From Planomonospora sp. ID67723 (GTDB lineage: Bacteria > Actinomycetota > Actinomycetes > Streptosporangiales > Streptosporangiaceae): DNA of 64,000 nt. How positions within the stretch are numbered: position 1 is the stretch's first letter; the number at the start of each line of letters is the position of its first letter. The notes under the pieces were generated by a model. The model ran no database searches, was not told where the DNA came from, and saw only the letters and a list, made by a program, of their open reading frames with translations. The position numbers and the translations under genes were made by a program. The stretch is taken from the NCBI RefSeq assembly GCF_015711605.1, contig NZ_JABTEZ010000003.1:744001-808000 (forward strand), in the 5' to 3' direction. Below, in pieces: positions 16,481 to 24,787 of this stretch.

Positions 16481-19255
16481 TCACTCGCGGGCGGCCATCG
16501 GGGCGTTCGCGAGTCCGCCATGGCGGTCCGGGGCGGTGAGCGTGCCGTTGCGGCCGTCGCCGGCGGGGGTTTCCCCGACCGGAGGTCGGAGGAGATCATC
16601 TGCTGTCACCTCCTTCAGCGGCTCGCCGGGGCGGTGGGGCCGCCCGGTGGTTGCGTGCGCGGGTGACGCCGAGGGCGTGGCGTCCGCGCCGCCGGGCGGC
16701 TGGACAGAAGGCCGGAGGAAGGGCAGGGAGACCGGGCGGTCGTGCAGCGCGGTGCTCATCGCGAAGAGGACCCCGGCTGTGCCGGTCGCGAAGTCCATGG
16801 ACAGCCGGAGCAACTGGTCACCGGGGAAGGCCAGCCCGTCGCCGTAGGGCAGTGCATGCCAGTCCAGTCCCCGTACCAGCCCGGCCAGATCGGCGGAGGG
16901 ATCGTCCGGATCCGGTCCCATGCCCCCGGCCTGCGCCGCGATTATGCCGCTCCGCCCGGCGAACAGGCCGGACTGCACGAAGAAGCGCGCCCGGGTGACG
17001 CGCCGGCAGCCGTCGAGGGCGGCGCGGAAGGTCTCGTCGTCGCGGTGGGTGAGGTAACGGGCCAGGACCAGGCCGATTCCCGAGGACCCCTCGTCGAGGT
17101 AGGGCAGCGTGCGCCAGCCCTGGTCGACATGGAGCGAGCCGTCGGAGGTCGTCGTGCACCGCCGCAGATCCTGGCGGAGCGCGATGGCCGCCCGGTCGAG
17201 CAGCGCCGTGTCACCGGTCCGCTCGTAGGCGTGCAGGAACAGCAGGGCGGGCCCCGAGGAGCCGTACATCAGGCCGGCGCGGGGGTCGGCCCCGCCGCTG
17301 ATCTCCGGCACGTCGCCGGGACCTCCGAGGCGGTCGGCGCAGACGTCGGCGATCCGCAGGCCCGCCTCCGACAGGGAGCGCTCACCGGTCCTCGCGGCCA
17401 GGTGCAGCAGGTTCAGCCCGATGCCGGACAGGCCGCCGAACAGGCCGAGGTCCAGCGCGTCGGACTTCTCGCGCAGGCATCTGTCGACGACGTCCAGGGC
17501 GTCCTGGCGGTGACCGAGCAGGTCGAGAACGTACGCGACGCCGTGCAGCCCGTCGTAGAAGCCCAGGTGCGTCCCCGGCCGGGGGGCGGCCGCCCGCGGG
17601 CGCAGCCACTGCTCGTACTCGGGGAAGCGACCGGCTCCGGCCTCCTCCAGCGCGTAGAGCACTCCTGCGGCCCCGTGGGCGAGGTTGAGACCCCCGCCCG
17701 GCTGGAACTGCGCCGGGTCGCCGGGGAAGAGCCGGTCGTCCCGGTCGGGGGTGGCGCTCGCCCGGATGGCCCGGACCATCGCTTCCCGGACCCGCGGCCA
17801 GCCGTCGCGGTCCACCCGGGGAAGCGGCGCCGCCGCCACCGGCTGGGCGCCCATGATGGTGGTGACCGCCTCGTCGATCACCGCCGGCGGGACCGGGAAC
17901 GCCTCCATGACGAGCCGGCCCAGGTGCGGCGTCTTGGACCTGGCGAGCGGCAGCACGGCCGTCAGCTGGGGGGCGAACAGCCCCAGGCACAGGCAGGCCA
18001 GGGCGTAGTCGTCGATCTCGGTGCCCCGGCGGTCGCGCGGCGAGGCGAACGCCGGGTGGGCCAGGGCGGTGCGCTCGCGCCTGTCGGCCAGGGTCGCCAC
18101 CTCGTAGTCGATCAGGACCGGACGGCCCTCGTCGGTGACGAGGACGTTGCTGGGATGCAGGTCGCCGAAGACCACCCCGCGCCCGTGCAGCGACTCGACC
18201 GCCTGGCGGACCCGTGCGAGTGTGCCGAGGGCCCACTCGGTGTACTCGGCCAGGTCCTGAGGGTCGCAGGTGGTGTGAACCAGGGGATATCTGCGCACGA
18301 TCAGTTCCTGGAGGGGAGTGCCGTCGACGAATTCCTGGACGAGGAAGTGGTGGTCGCCCAACGTGAAGTAGTCGACCGGCGCCGGGGCCACGTCCAGCCC
18401 GGACAGCCGCCGCAGGATGTCGCGCTCGTGCGCCAGCCGCGTCACCGCGTCCCTGCCGGCGGCGTCGAGACCGGCGTACGGCCGAGCCTCCTTGAGCACC
18501 ACCTTCCGGCCGGTGCGCACGTCGTGTCCCAGGTACACGCCCCCGCCGTTGGAGAACTGGATGACGCTGTCGATCGTGTACGGCAGGCCGTCGGTGGTGA
18601 CCGCGTTGCGGGCGGCCAGATGGGGTTCGAGGAAGGCCGGCAGGGTCACCCAGGGCGGCACGCTGAAGGACGGGCTCCGGACGTCGGGGACCAGGTTCCC
18701 CTCACCGTCCTCGACGGCCAGCACCCGTTCGCCGTTCGCGTCGAGGCAGTGGCGCGGCACGAAACCGCCGTAGCGGACGAAGAGCGGGCCCTCGCCGTAG
18801 CGGAGGTCGCTGAGGATGTAGGGCCCCCTGACCCCGCGGAGCAGGACGTCGAGCTCCTTCAGCGTGAGTTCCAGCTGGCTGTCGTCGACCGGGTAGACCG
18901 TCAGCAGCTTGCCGCTGGATCCCCGGGAGGCGGTCTTGGAGTTGACCATGGTCATGACCGGCCGGCTGCGCAGGAACTTGAACGGGATGTTCCGCGGTAC
19001 GCAGTAGTCCCACACTCTCTCCATGGTGTGCTCGGCGTCCTCGACGCACGCCGAGACGTGGATCTTCCATCCCTGGAGAGCGGCCAGCCCGCCTGGGGGG
19101 ACGTAGTACATCCATGTCTCGGTCGACTGATGCGCCCAGCCGTCCGGCACCTCCCGGGTGGCCAACGGGAAATCGGGGTGGTCACCCCTGCCGGCGCCGG
19201 GAGTGTCGTAAAAGAGCGGGTCCGCGAGGCGGTAAAGCTCATACTGGATGTTCAC
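16481..19255 (-). CDS. ramC: Class III lanthipeptide synthetase (LanKC), RamC-like
   Basis: 924 residues in three parts: N-terminal phosphoserine-lyase-like domain (about 1-210), Ser/Thr kinase domain (about 225-490, with VVLK lysine 255, catalytic FGDLHPSN D365/N370 and metal-binding ID383), and C-terminal LanC-like cyclase (about 530-900). The cyclase lacks the Cys/Cys/His zinc ligands of class I, II and IV enzymes, which is diagnostic of class III. It phosphorylates and eliminates Ser/Thr in the RamS-like core and closes the rings. Start moved to GTG 19255 (protein begins NIQYELYRLADPLFYDTP, like other LanKC), with ribosome binding site aagggga; an upstream ATG gives 29 extra residues without homology features. 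Confidence 0.93.
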   Translation of the reverse strand: MNIQYELYRLADPLFYDTPGAGRGDHPDFPLATREVPDGWAHQSTETWMYYVPPGGLAALQGWKIHVSACVEDAEHTMERVWDYCVPRNIPFKFLRSRPVMTMVNSKTASRGSSGKLLTVYPVDDSQLELTLKELDVLLRGVRGPYILSDLRYGEGPLFVRYGGFVPRHCLDANGERVLAVEDGEGNLVPDVRSPSFSVPPWVTLPAFLEPHLAARNAVTTDGLPYTIDSVIQFSNGGGVYLGHDVRTGRKVVLKEARPYAGLDAAGRDAVTRLAHERDILRRLSGLDVAPAPVDYFTLGDHHFLVQEFVDGTPLQELIVRRYPLVHTTCDPQDLAEYTEWALGTLARVRQAVESLHGRGVVFGDLHPSNVLVTDEGRPVLIDYEVATLADRRERTALAHPAFASPRDRRGTEIDDYALACLCLGLFAPQLTAVLPLARSKTPHLGRLVMEAFPVPPAVIDEAVTTIMGAQPVAAAPLPRVDRDGWPRVREAMVRAIRASATPDRDDRLFPGDPAQFQPGGGLNLAHGAAGVLYALEEAGAGRFPEYEQWLRPRAAAPRPGTHLGFYDGLHGVAYVLDLLGHRQDALDVVDRCLREKSDALDLGLFGGLSGIGLNLLHLAARTGERSLSEAGLRIADVCADRLGGPGDVPEISGGADPRAGLMYGSSGPALLFLHAYERTGDTALLDRAAIALRQDLRRCTTTSDGSLHVDQGWRTLPYLDEGSSGIGLVLARYLTHRDDETFRAALDGCRRVTRARFFVQSGLFAGRSGIIAAQAGGMGPDPDDPSADLAGLVRGLDWHALPYGDGLAFPGDQLLRLSMDFATGTAGVLFAMSTALHDRPVSLPFLRPSVQPPGGADATPSASPAHATTGRPHRPGEPLKEVTADDLLRPPVGETPAGDGRNGTLTAPDRHGGLANAPMAARE

Positions 19256-19313
19256 GGCAATCCCCTTGTTCTCGTCCAGAACAGAGGATTGCGAACAGGC
19301 GGAGAAATTCCTA

Positions 19314-19365
19314 GTTACAAGTTCAACCGACTGGGTGTGCAAAATTCACAGCATTGAATGTGAAT
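19314..19365 (-). promoter_or_regulatory. Probable ramC promoter with flanking inverted repeat
   Basis: Read on the minus strand: -35 TTGCAC (19337-19342), 17-bp gap, -10 TGTAAC (19314-19319), about 55 bp before the GTG. Immediately upstream of the -35 lies the inverted repeat ATTCACA-N8-TGTGAAT (19344-19365), well placed for an activator such as the RamR-like regulator. The promoter call is by eye. Confidence 0.5.
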
Positions 19366-19401
19366 GTGCCTCCAACCTGCGATTCCAGGTGAAAGTGAGG
19401 C

Positions 19402-20133
19402 TTATTCTGATCGGTCGACGGGGACCTCGGCGACCAGGCGGAACCAGCCGTCCTCGCCGGTTTCCGCCCAGGACGTGCCTCCGACGGCGGCCATGCGCCG
19501 CCGGAGGTTCTCCAGTCCGCCGCGGGCATGCGCGGGGCCGCCGGCGGGCGGGCGCACGGGGCCGCAGACGCCGTCGTTGGCGACGGTCAGCCGTAACCGG
19601 CCCTCGTGCCGGACGGCCTCGATCACGCACTTTCCGGCTTCGCTGTGCCGCAGCATGTTGGTGACGCCCTCGCGGACGACGGCACCCAGCGCGGCGCCCA
19701 GGTGCGGTGGCAGGCCGGCGGCGTCCACGTTCACCATGCAGTCGAGGCCCAGGCTCCACAGCAGGGCCTCCACCCGGAGCGCCTCGTCGTGAAGGGAGAG
19801 GTCCCGGTGTGGCCTGGAGGCGGTCCGGACGGCGTGCGCGGCGTGCCGCACCGCCTGGACGGCTTCGGCGAGGTCCTCGCACAGCCGCGTGTCGCCGGCG
19901 GCCCGCCGGTAGGCCAGCTCGCTTTTGACGGACGCCATCCAGAGCCAGTGCCCCACCAGGTCGTGGAGATCCCGGGTGAACTCCTCGCGCGCCTGTGCGA
20001 CCGCCTTGTCCTGCTCTGTCGCCTGCTCGGCGCGGATTCGCCGGATTCGCAGCAGGAGGTGGACCGTGGCTGCCAGCGGAGCCAGGAAAGTCAGCGACGC
20101 GATCACCCTGGAGGGGCGAATGCGGCGACCCAT
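19402..20133 (-). CDS. DesK/NarX-type sensor histidine kinase
   Basis: 243 residues. One hydrophobic N-terminal segment (about 9-29), a HisKA_3 dimerisation domain with REEFTRDLHDLVGHWL (H57) and a GHKL ATPase domain with N-box REGVTNMLRHSE, VANDGVCGP and RGGLENLRRR. It has almost no extracytoplasmic sensor, so the signal is probably membrane or cytoplasmic. This kinase class pairs with NarL-type regulators such as the one at the other end of the lanthipeptide cluster. ATG with ribosome binding site gggagg. Located 146 bp upstream of ramC on the same strand. Confidence 0.85.
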   Translation of the reverse strand: MGRRIRPSRVIASLTFLAPLAATVHLLLRIRRIRAEQATEQDKAVAQAREEFTRDLHDLVGHWLWMASVKSELAYRRAAGDTRLCEDLAEAVQAVRHAAHAVRTASRPHRDLSLHDEALRVEALLWSLGLDCMVNVDAAGLPPHLGAALGAVVREGVTNMLRHSEAGKCVIEAVRHEGRLRLTVANDGVCGPVRPPAGGPAHARGGLENLRRRMAAVGGTSWAETGEDGWFRLVAEVPVDRSE

Positions 20134-20287
20134 CGACCGCCTCCCACCGAAAAGACGGCTTTTACGTTGCCATGTAAGCAGTGCAGTTATCGAGTGTCAA
20201 TGAATAGAATATCGCTCTATTGCGGCATTGATAAGATATGTCCGAATTATCGGAAACATGTCGGTCGTAACGGTGCTGCGGGACGCC
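20134..20287. promoter_or_regulatory. AT-rich gap upstream of the sensor kinase
   Basis: 154 bp, strikingly AT-rich compared with its surroundings (for example tgaatagaatatcgctctat around 20200-20220). It must hold the promoter of the kinase gene and the end of the M50-like gene transcript. No clear operator is seen. Confidence 0.4.
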
Positions 20288-21001
20288 TCATCGCAGGCCG
20301 GACGGCAGCGGGACCAGCAGGTAGGCGCCGGCCGCCAGGGAGGCGGCCGCGACGAGCAGGAACAGCATCACCCACACTCCGGCGGGCAGGAAGGTCAGCC
20401 GGCCGAGCTGGTCGGCGTCGGAGTCGGGCACGTGGCCGTATCTGCGCTTGCGCCGCAGCTCCAGGATCGGCCGGACGCCGCCGAACAGCAGGAACCACAC
20501 CGCCAGGTAGGCGATGACCGCGTCCACGTCCGGCGGGGCGTACCAGGTGAGCGCGGCGAGCGCCCCGCCGGTGGCCAGCAGGCTCACCACCCCGAACAGG
20601 TTGCGGATCAGCAGGAGCATGCAGACCAGCAGCACGATCACGACCGCGATGAGCACGGCGACGTAGCCGGAGGCGGTCAGCCACGCCCCGCCCAGTCCCA
20701 GCAGGGACGGGGCGACGTATCCGGCGGCGGCGGTCAGGATCATGCCCGGGCCGGTGGGCCTGCCCCGGGTCAGGGTGACGCCGGAGGTGTCGGAGTGCAG
20801 CCGGATGCCCTGGAGTTTGCGCCGGGTGAGCAGCGCCATCAGGGCGTGGCCGCCCTCGTGCGCGATCGTGATCAGCCCGCGGGAGAGCTGCCAGGAGGTG
20901 GACCACGCCACCACGGACAGCGCGGACAGGGCGGAGAGCAGCACGACCCATGCGGGCGGCCCGGGCTGGGCCGTGGTCAGGGTCACCCAGACCTCGGTCA
21001 A
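20288..21001 (-). CDS. M50-type membrane metallopeptidase-like protein
   Basis: 237 residues with about six hydrophobic segments. Residues around 40-55 read ITIAHEGGHALMALL, the HExxH zinc motif inside a helix that is typical of M50 site-2 proteases; a second part with ATGGALAAL and a late NPDG/DG-type motif is not obvious. It resembles the actinobacterial M50B-like family. Role unknown: regulated intramembrane proteolysis is possible. TTG start at 21001 behind ribosome binding site aggagaggtgatcg. Same strand as, but separated by a hairpin from, the E1 gene upstream. Confidence 0.75.
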   Translation of the reverse strand: MTEVWVTLTTAQPGPPAWVVLLSALSALSVVAWSTSWQLSRGLITIAHEGGHALMALLTRRKLQGIRLHSDTSGVTLTRGRPTGPGMILTAAAGYVAPSLLGLGGAWLTASGYVAVLIAVVIVLLVCMLLLIRNLFGVVSLLATGGALAALTWYAPPDVDAVIAYLAVWFLLFGGVRPILELRRKRRYGHVPDSDADQLGRLTFLPAGVWVMLFLLVAAASLAAGAYLLVPLPSGLR

Positions 21002-21132
21002 CGATCACCTCTCCTTGCCGGCATTTCGGAACAGCGGAGCAAAGCGTCCCATGACATCACGTCCGATGGCGACAGCGGGGAGGCGCTCACCATCCGCCGG
21101 GGATCCACCGGAGCTCACCCGGCGAGCGGGAA

Positions 21133-21154
21133 CGGAGCGCCGGCGGGCGCTCCG
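21133..21154 (-). terminator. Terminator after the E1 gene
   Basis: Perfect 9-bp arms (21133-21141 and 21146-21154) with a 4-nt loop, 7 bp beyond the stop codon of the minus-strand E1 gene. Confidence 0.65.
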
Positions 21155-21160
21155 GCGGGC

Positions 21161-23371
21161 TCAGCCGAGGAGCTTGCGGGCGGCCTCCTCGATCTCGTCC
21201 TCGGAGAGCAGCACGTGCTTGGCCGCCTCGCCCAGGGGCACGAAGCTGTCGGAGGAGGTCACCCGGGCGATCTTGCCGGTGAACCCGGCGTCCAGCAGCT
21301 CGGCGACGATCCCCTCGGAGACGCCGCCGGTGCGGCGCGTCTCGTCGGCGATCAGCACCTTTCCGGTCAGCTCCGCCGCGCGCAGCAGGTCCTCCACCGG
21401 CAGCGGGGAGAGCCAGCGCAGGTCGAGGACCCGGCAGCTGTAGCCCTCGACGGTGAGCTTGACGGCGGCGCGCAGGCTCATCCGCACGCCGTTGCCGAAG
21501 GTCACGATGGTCAGGTCGCGGCCGTCGCCGTAGCTGCGGGCGCGGCCGACCGGGACGTGCGTCTCCGCCCACCGGGCCGGCGGGATGTACGGCGCCAGCC
21601 AGCCGTTGTCGCCGTCGTCGAACATGTCGCGGGTGTTGTAGAGGGCGATCGGCTCCAGGAAGACGCAGACGCTGCCGTCGACGCGGGCGGCGGCCAGGCA
21701 GGTGCGCAGCATGGAGGCGGCGTCATCGGGCCGGGCGGGGGAGGCGATGATCAGGCCGGGGATGTCGCGCAGCGCGGCGACGGAGCTGTCGTTGTGGAAG
21801 TGGCCTCCGAAGCCCTTCTGATAGGCGTAGGAGGCGACGCGCACCACCATCGGGTTGCGGAAGGCGCCGCGGGAGAAGAACGACAGGGTGGCGGCCTCGC
21901 CGCGGATCTGGTCCAGCGCGTTGTGCAGGTAGGCGAGGTACTGGATCTCGGGGACCGGCAGCAGGCCGGACACGCCGGAACCGAGGGCCAGGCCGAGCAC
22001 GGCCTGCTCGTCCAGGAGCGTGTCGAACACCCGCCCGGCGCCGAAGCGCTTCTGCAGGCCGCGGGTGACGCCGTAGACGCCGCCCTTGCGGGCCACGTCC
22101 TCGCCGAAGACCATCACGTCGGGGTGGGTGGCCAGCATGTCGGCGAGGGTCCGGTTGATGGCCTGGGAGAGGGTCAGCGGGCCCTCCTGCTCGGGCAGCC
22201 TGCCGCCGAAGGCCTTCTCCCGCGAGTCGGCGGCCACGGCGCTGGCCGGGGCGACGGCCTCGGGCCTGCGCGGGGCCAGCGGCTGCACGATGTCGACGGC
22301 GGAGGTCAGGCGCGGGCGCCTGGAGCTCTCCATGGCCATCTTGATCAGGTGCTCCCGCGTCGTCTCGTAGCGGGCGAGCAGCTCGTCCGGGGTGGTGAGA
22401 CCGGCCTCGACGAGCAGCCGGGCGGTCGCCACCAGCGGGTCGCGCTCCAGGTCGGCGTTGATCTCCCGCCTGGTCCGGTAGGAGAGCTCCACGTCGGAGC
22501 CGGCATGGCCCATCAGGCGGACGGTGCTGACGTGCAGGAAGGCCGGGGAGCGGTGGGTGCGCACGTGCTCGGCGGCGACCCTTGCCACGTCGTGCACGTC
22601 GGCCAGGTCGCAGCCGTCGGCCTCGAAGTACTCCAGAAGGGGGTGGTGCGCGGCCTCCACCCAGCCGCCCGGGGTCCGCACGCTGATGCCCAGCCCGTTG
22701 TCCTCGCACACGAACAGGATCGGCATGCCCAGCCCCTGGTAGGCGCCGTAGGCGGCGGTGTTGAGGCCCGACAGGGCGCTGGCGTGGTTGGCCGAGGCGT
22801 CGCCGAAGCTGCACACCGCGATCGCGTCGTCCGGCCACGCGCCCGGCACGCCGAGCTGGCGGGCGCGTTCGATGGCGAAGGCCACGCCCACCGCGCGCGG
22901 CAGGTGGCTGGCGATCGTGGAGGTCTGCGGGATCACCGCCAGGTCCGGATGGCCGAAGACCTTGTGCCGCCCGCCCGCGATCGGCTCCTCGGCGGCGGCC
23001 ACCAGGCCGAGGAGCACGTCGCGCATGCCCTCCTCGGGCAGCCGCCCGGCCATCGCCGACCTGGTCAGGTAGAAGGCCCCGGAACGGTAGTGCAGCAGGG
23101 CCGGGTCGGTCGTGCGCAGGGCCGAGGCGACGGCGGCGTTGCCCTCGTGCCCCGCCGAGCCGATGGTGTAGAAACCCTCACCCTGCTCGCGCAGCCAGCG
23201 CGCGGTGACGTCCAGCAGGCGACTGCCGAGCTGCAGGTCGAACAACTCCCTGCAGCGGGCCCCCGTCAGGCCCGTGCCCTCGCGCACCGGCAGGGCCGGA
23301 TCACGCGGGGCCCCGGGGGCCAGGGTCGCCACCGTCTCAGCGAAGTTGGTCTCAACGACGTCGCGCACCAC
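21161..23371 (-). CDS. Fused alpha/beta 2-oxoacid dehydrogenase E1
   Basis: 736 residues. N-terminal half is an E1-alpha-type thiamine-diphosphate domain with GDASANHASALSGLNTAAYG and CEDNGLGIS (the GDG-x-N binding region); C-terminal half is an E1-beta transketolase domain (GEDVARKGGVYGVTRGLQ and a conserved C-terminal swivel domain). Such fused proteins are annotated as branched-chain (2-oxoisovalerate-type) or pyruvate-type E1; substrate cannot be set from sequence. It needs an E2 acyltransferase and E3, neither in the window. GTG start, with cggag about 15 bp upstream; a neighbouring GTG one codon later is equally possible. Confidence 0.85.
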   Translation of the reverse strand: MVRDVVETNFAETVATLAPGAPRDPALPVREGTGLTGARCRELFDLQLGSRLLDVTARWLREQGEGFYTIGSAGHEGNAAVASALRTTDPALLHYRSGAFYLTRSAMAGRLPEEGMRDVLLGLVAAAEEPIAGGRHKVFGHPDLAVIPQTSTIASHLPRAVGVAFAIERARQLGVPGAWPDDAIAVCSFGDASANHASALSGLNTAAYGAYQGLGMPILFVCEDNGLGISVRTPGGWVEAAHHPLLEYFEADGCDLADVHDVARVAAEHVRTHRSPAFLHVSTVRLMGHAGSDVELSYRTRREINADLERDPLVATARLLVEAGLTTPDELLARYETTREHLIKMAMESSRRPRLTSAVDIVQPLAPRRPEAVAPASAVAADSREKAFGGRLPEQEGPLTLSQAINRTLADMLATHPDVMVFGEDVARKGGVYGVTRGLQKRFGAGRVFDTLLDEQAVLGLALGSGVSGLLPVPEIQYLAYLHNALDQIRGEAATLSFFSRGAFRNPMVVRVASYAYQKGFGGHFHNDSSVAALRDIPGLIIASPARPDDAASMLRTCLAAARVDGSVCVFLEPIALYNTRDMFDDGDNGWLAPYIPPARWAETHVPVGRARSYGDGRDLTIVTFGNGVRMSLRAAVKLTVEGYSCRVLDLRWLSPLPVEDLLRAAELTGKVLIADETRRTGGVSEGIVAELLDAGFTGKIARVTSSDSFVPLGEAAKHVLLSEDEIEEAARKLLG

Positions 23372-23581
23372 AAGCTCGATTATGTCTCCGGAAGGCGGCC
23401 GCGTCGCCGTCCTTCACCGCATTACTTCGACGGATCCCGTGGATCGGTCCTATTCGACAGTTATTAATAACAATTTGTCAGATTTGGTATCGATTGACTC
23501 TCCCTAGACGTCTACTTTACGGAACGATGACGCGGCACCCTCATGCTGCGTCCAACCAGCTAGGGAGGATAGGCAGCACAG
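23372..23581. promoter_or_regulatory. Divergent promoter region with AT-rich palindrome
   Basis: 210 bp between the E1 gene (leftward) and the secreted-repeat gene (rightward). A perfect 12-bp palindrome GTTATTAATAAC lies at 23460-23471 inside a very AT-rich patch, flanked by gaca and tgtc. It is a candidate operator for either gene. A ribosome binding site agggaggat precedes the rightward ATG. Confidence 0.5.
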
Positions 23582-24694
23582 ATGCCGAAACGCACAGGAT
23601 CATTGATCATCGCGGTGGCGGTGGGAGCGGGAGCCCTCGCTCTGCCGTCCGTCGCGCTGGCCGCCCCCGGGATCCCCGCGGCGGCCCCTGTCTCCGCGTC
23701 GCAGGTCAAGGCCGCGGTCTCCACCAAGATCGTTGACTTCAACGCCTCGCCCGAGGACGTCGTGAAGGGCAAGACGATCGAGGTCGCCGGGCAGCTGCTG
23801 CAGGAAGAAGGCGGCAGCTGGAAGGCGTACGGAGGACAGGAGGTGACGATCTCCTTCCAGGAGAAGGGGACCGACGCCTACCGTCACGTCTTCAAGGTCA
23901 AGACGGGCGGCGACGGCTGGTTCAAGGCCGGGGTCAAGGCCGAGGCGACCGGCTGGTGGCGGGCGGAGTTCCTGGAGACCACCGCCGCCAAGGGCTCGGT
24001 GAGCTCCTCCGACCGCATCGACATCGTCACGCCCCCGAAGGTCGTCTACAGCCGGATCGTCGACTTCGACGCCCGGCCCGGCGTGGTGGACAAGGGCGAG
24101 ACGATCCACGTCCGCGGCGCCCTGCAGATCGAGACCGACAAGGGCTGGGACGGCTACCGCGGTCAGAAGGTGGTCATCCTGTTCCGGGCCGACGGCTCGT
24201 CGCGCTGGGAGCACGTGGCCACCGACCGGACCGGCTGGCGCGGGCGCTTCGGCACCGACGTCGAGGCGGTGACCTCCGGCCACTGGCGGGCGGAGTTCCC
24301 CGGTGTCAAGGACGTCAAGGGCGACAGCAGCCACGCCGACCACGTGACCGTCCGCGAGCCGGAGCCCGAGCCCGAGCGCGCCGACAGCAGGGTCGTCAAG
24401 TTCAACGCCTCTCCGGAGCCGGTCCGCCACGGCCGGTACCTGAAGTTCACCGGCAAGCTCCAGGTCCGTGACGACTGGGGCTGGGACGGCCACAGCGCCA
24501 AGGTCGGGCTGTACTTCAAGCCCAAGGGCTCGCACAAGTGGTACTACGTGAAGAGCGCGTGGTCCGCCGAGAGCGGCAAGCTCTCCACCGGGGCCAAGGC
24601 CTACCAGTCGGGCTACTGGAAGTTCGTCTTCAAGGGTGACGAGGACTTCTACGGCGACTCCAGCCGGAGCGACTACGTCCGCGTCAAGCGCTGA
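23582..24694 (+). CDS. Secreted protein with three Ig-like repeats
   Basis: 370 residues. Signal peptide (SLIIAVAVGAGALALPSVALA, cleavage near AAPG) followed by three homologous units of about 105 residues, starting near STKIVDFNASPEDV, YSRIVDFDARPGVV and DSRVVKFNASPEPV. Each contains the pattern G-x-x-V/L, a Trp-Gly/Gly-Tyr turn, F-x-x-K/R-G and ends in a SGxWRxEFxG strand, as in secreted beta-sandwich (Ig/calcium-independent adhesin-like) modules common in actinomycetes. No catalytic motif, no LPxTG or second anchor. Role unknown, probably an extracellular or cell-wall-associated binding protein. A 32-bp palindromic terminator follows. Confidence 0.75.
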   Translation: MPKRTGSLIIAVAVGAGALALPSVALAAPGIPAAAPVSASQVKAAVSTKIVDFNASPEDVVKGKTIEVAGQLLQEEGGSWKAYGGQEVTISFQEKGTDAYRHVFKVKTGGDGWFKAGVKAEATGWWRAEFLETTAAKGSVSSSDRIDIVTPPKVVYSRIVDFDARPGVVDKGETIHVRGALQIETDKGWDGYRGQKVVILFRADGSSRWEHVATDRTGWRGRFGTDVEAVTSGHWRAEFPGVKDVKGDSSHADHVTVREPEPEPERADSRVVKFNASPEPVRHGRYLKFTGKLQVRDDWGWDGHSAKVGLYFKPKGSHKWYYVKSAWSAESGKLSTGAKAYQSGYWKFVFKGDEDFYGDSSRSDYVRVKR

Positions 24695-24743
24695 CGGACC
24701 CGCTGAGGATCCCGGGTCCCCTCAGGGGAGGTCCGGACAGAAC

Positions 24744-24775
24744 GACGGCCCGGGTGCTCGAGCACCCGGGCCGTC
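24744..24775. terminator. Bidirectional terminator, 32-bp perfect palindrome
   Basis: Perfect 32-bp palindrome (16-bp half starting gacggcccggg) between two convergent genes, 49 bp after one stop and 12 bp after the other. It should stop transcription from both sides. Confidence 0.85.
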
Positions 24776-24787
24776 CCCGTCCGCGGG

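Noticed and set aside
16481-17300. Class IV or class I/II cyclase in the lanthipeptide synthetase
   Set aside because: The zinc-binding Cys/Cys/His motif of those cyclases is absent in the C-terminal domain, leaving class III.
16742-19357. Long plus-strand frame opposite ramC
   Set aside because: Antisense shadow of the LanKC gene; no motif or ribosome binding site.
20228-23467. Plus-strand frame of about 1,080 codons opposite the E1 gene
   Set aside because: Antisense shadow; the E1 protein is well conserved on the other strand.
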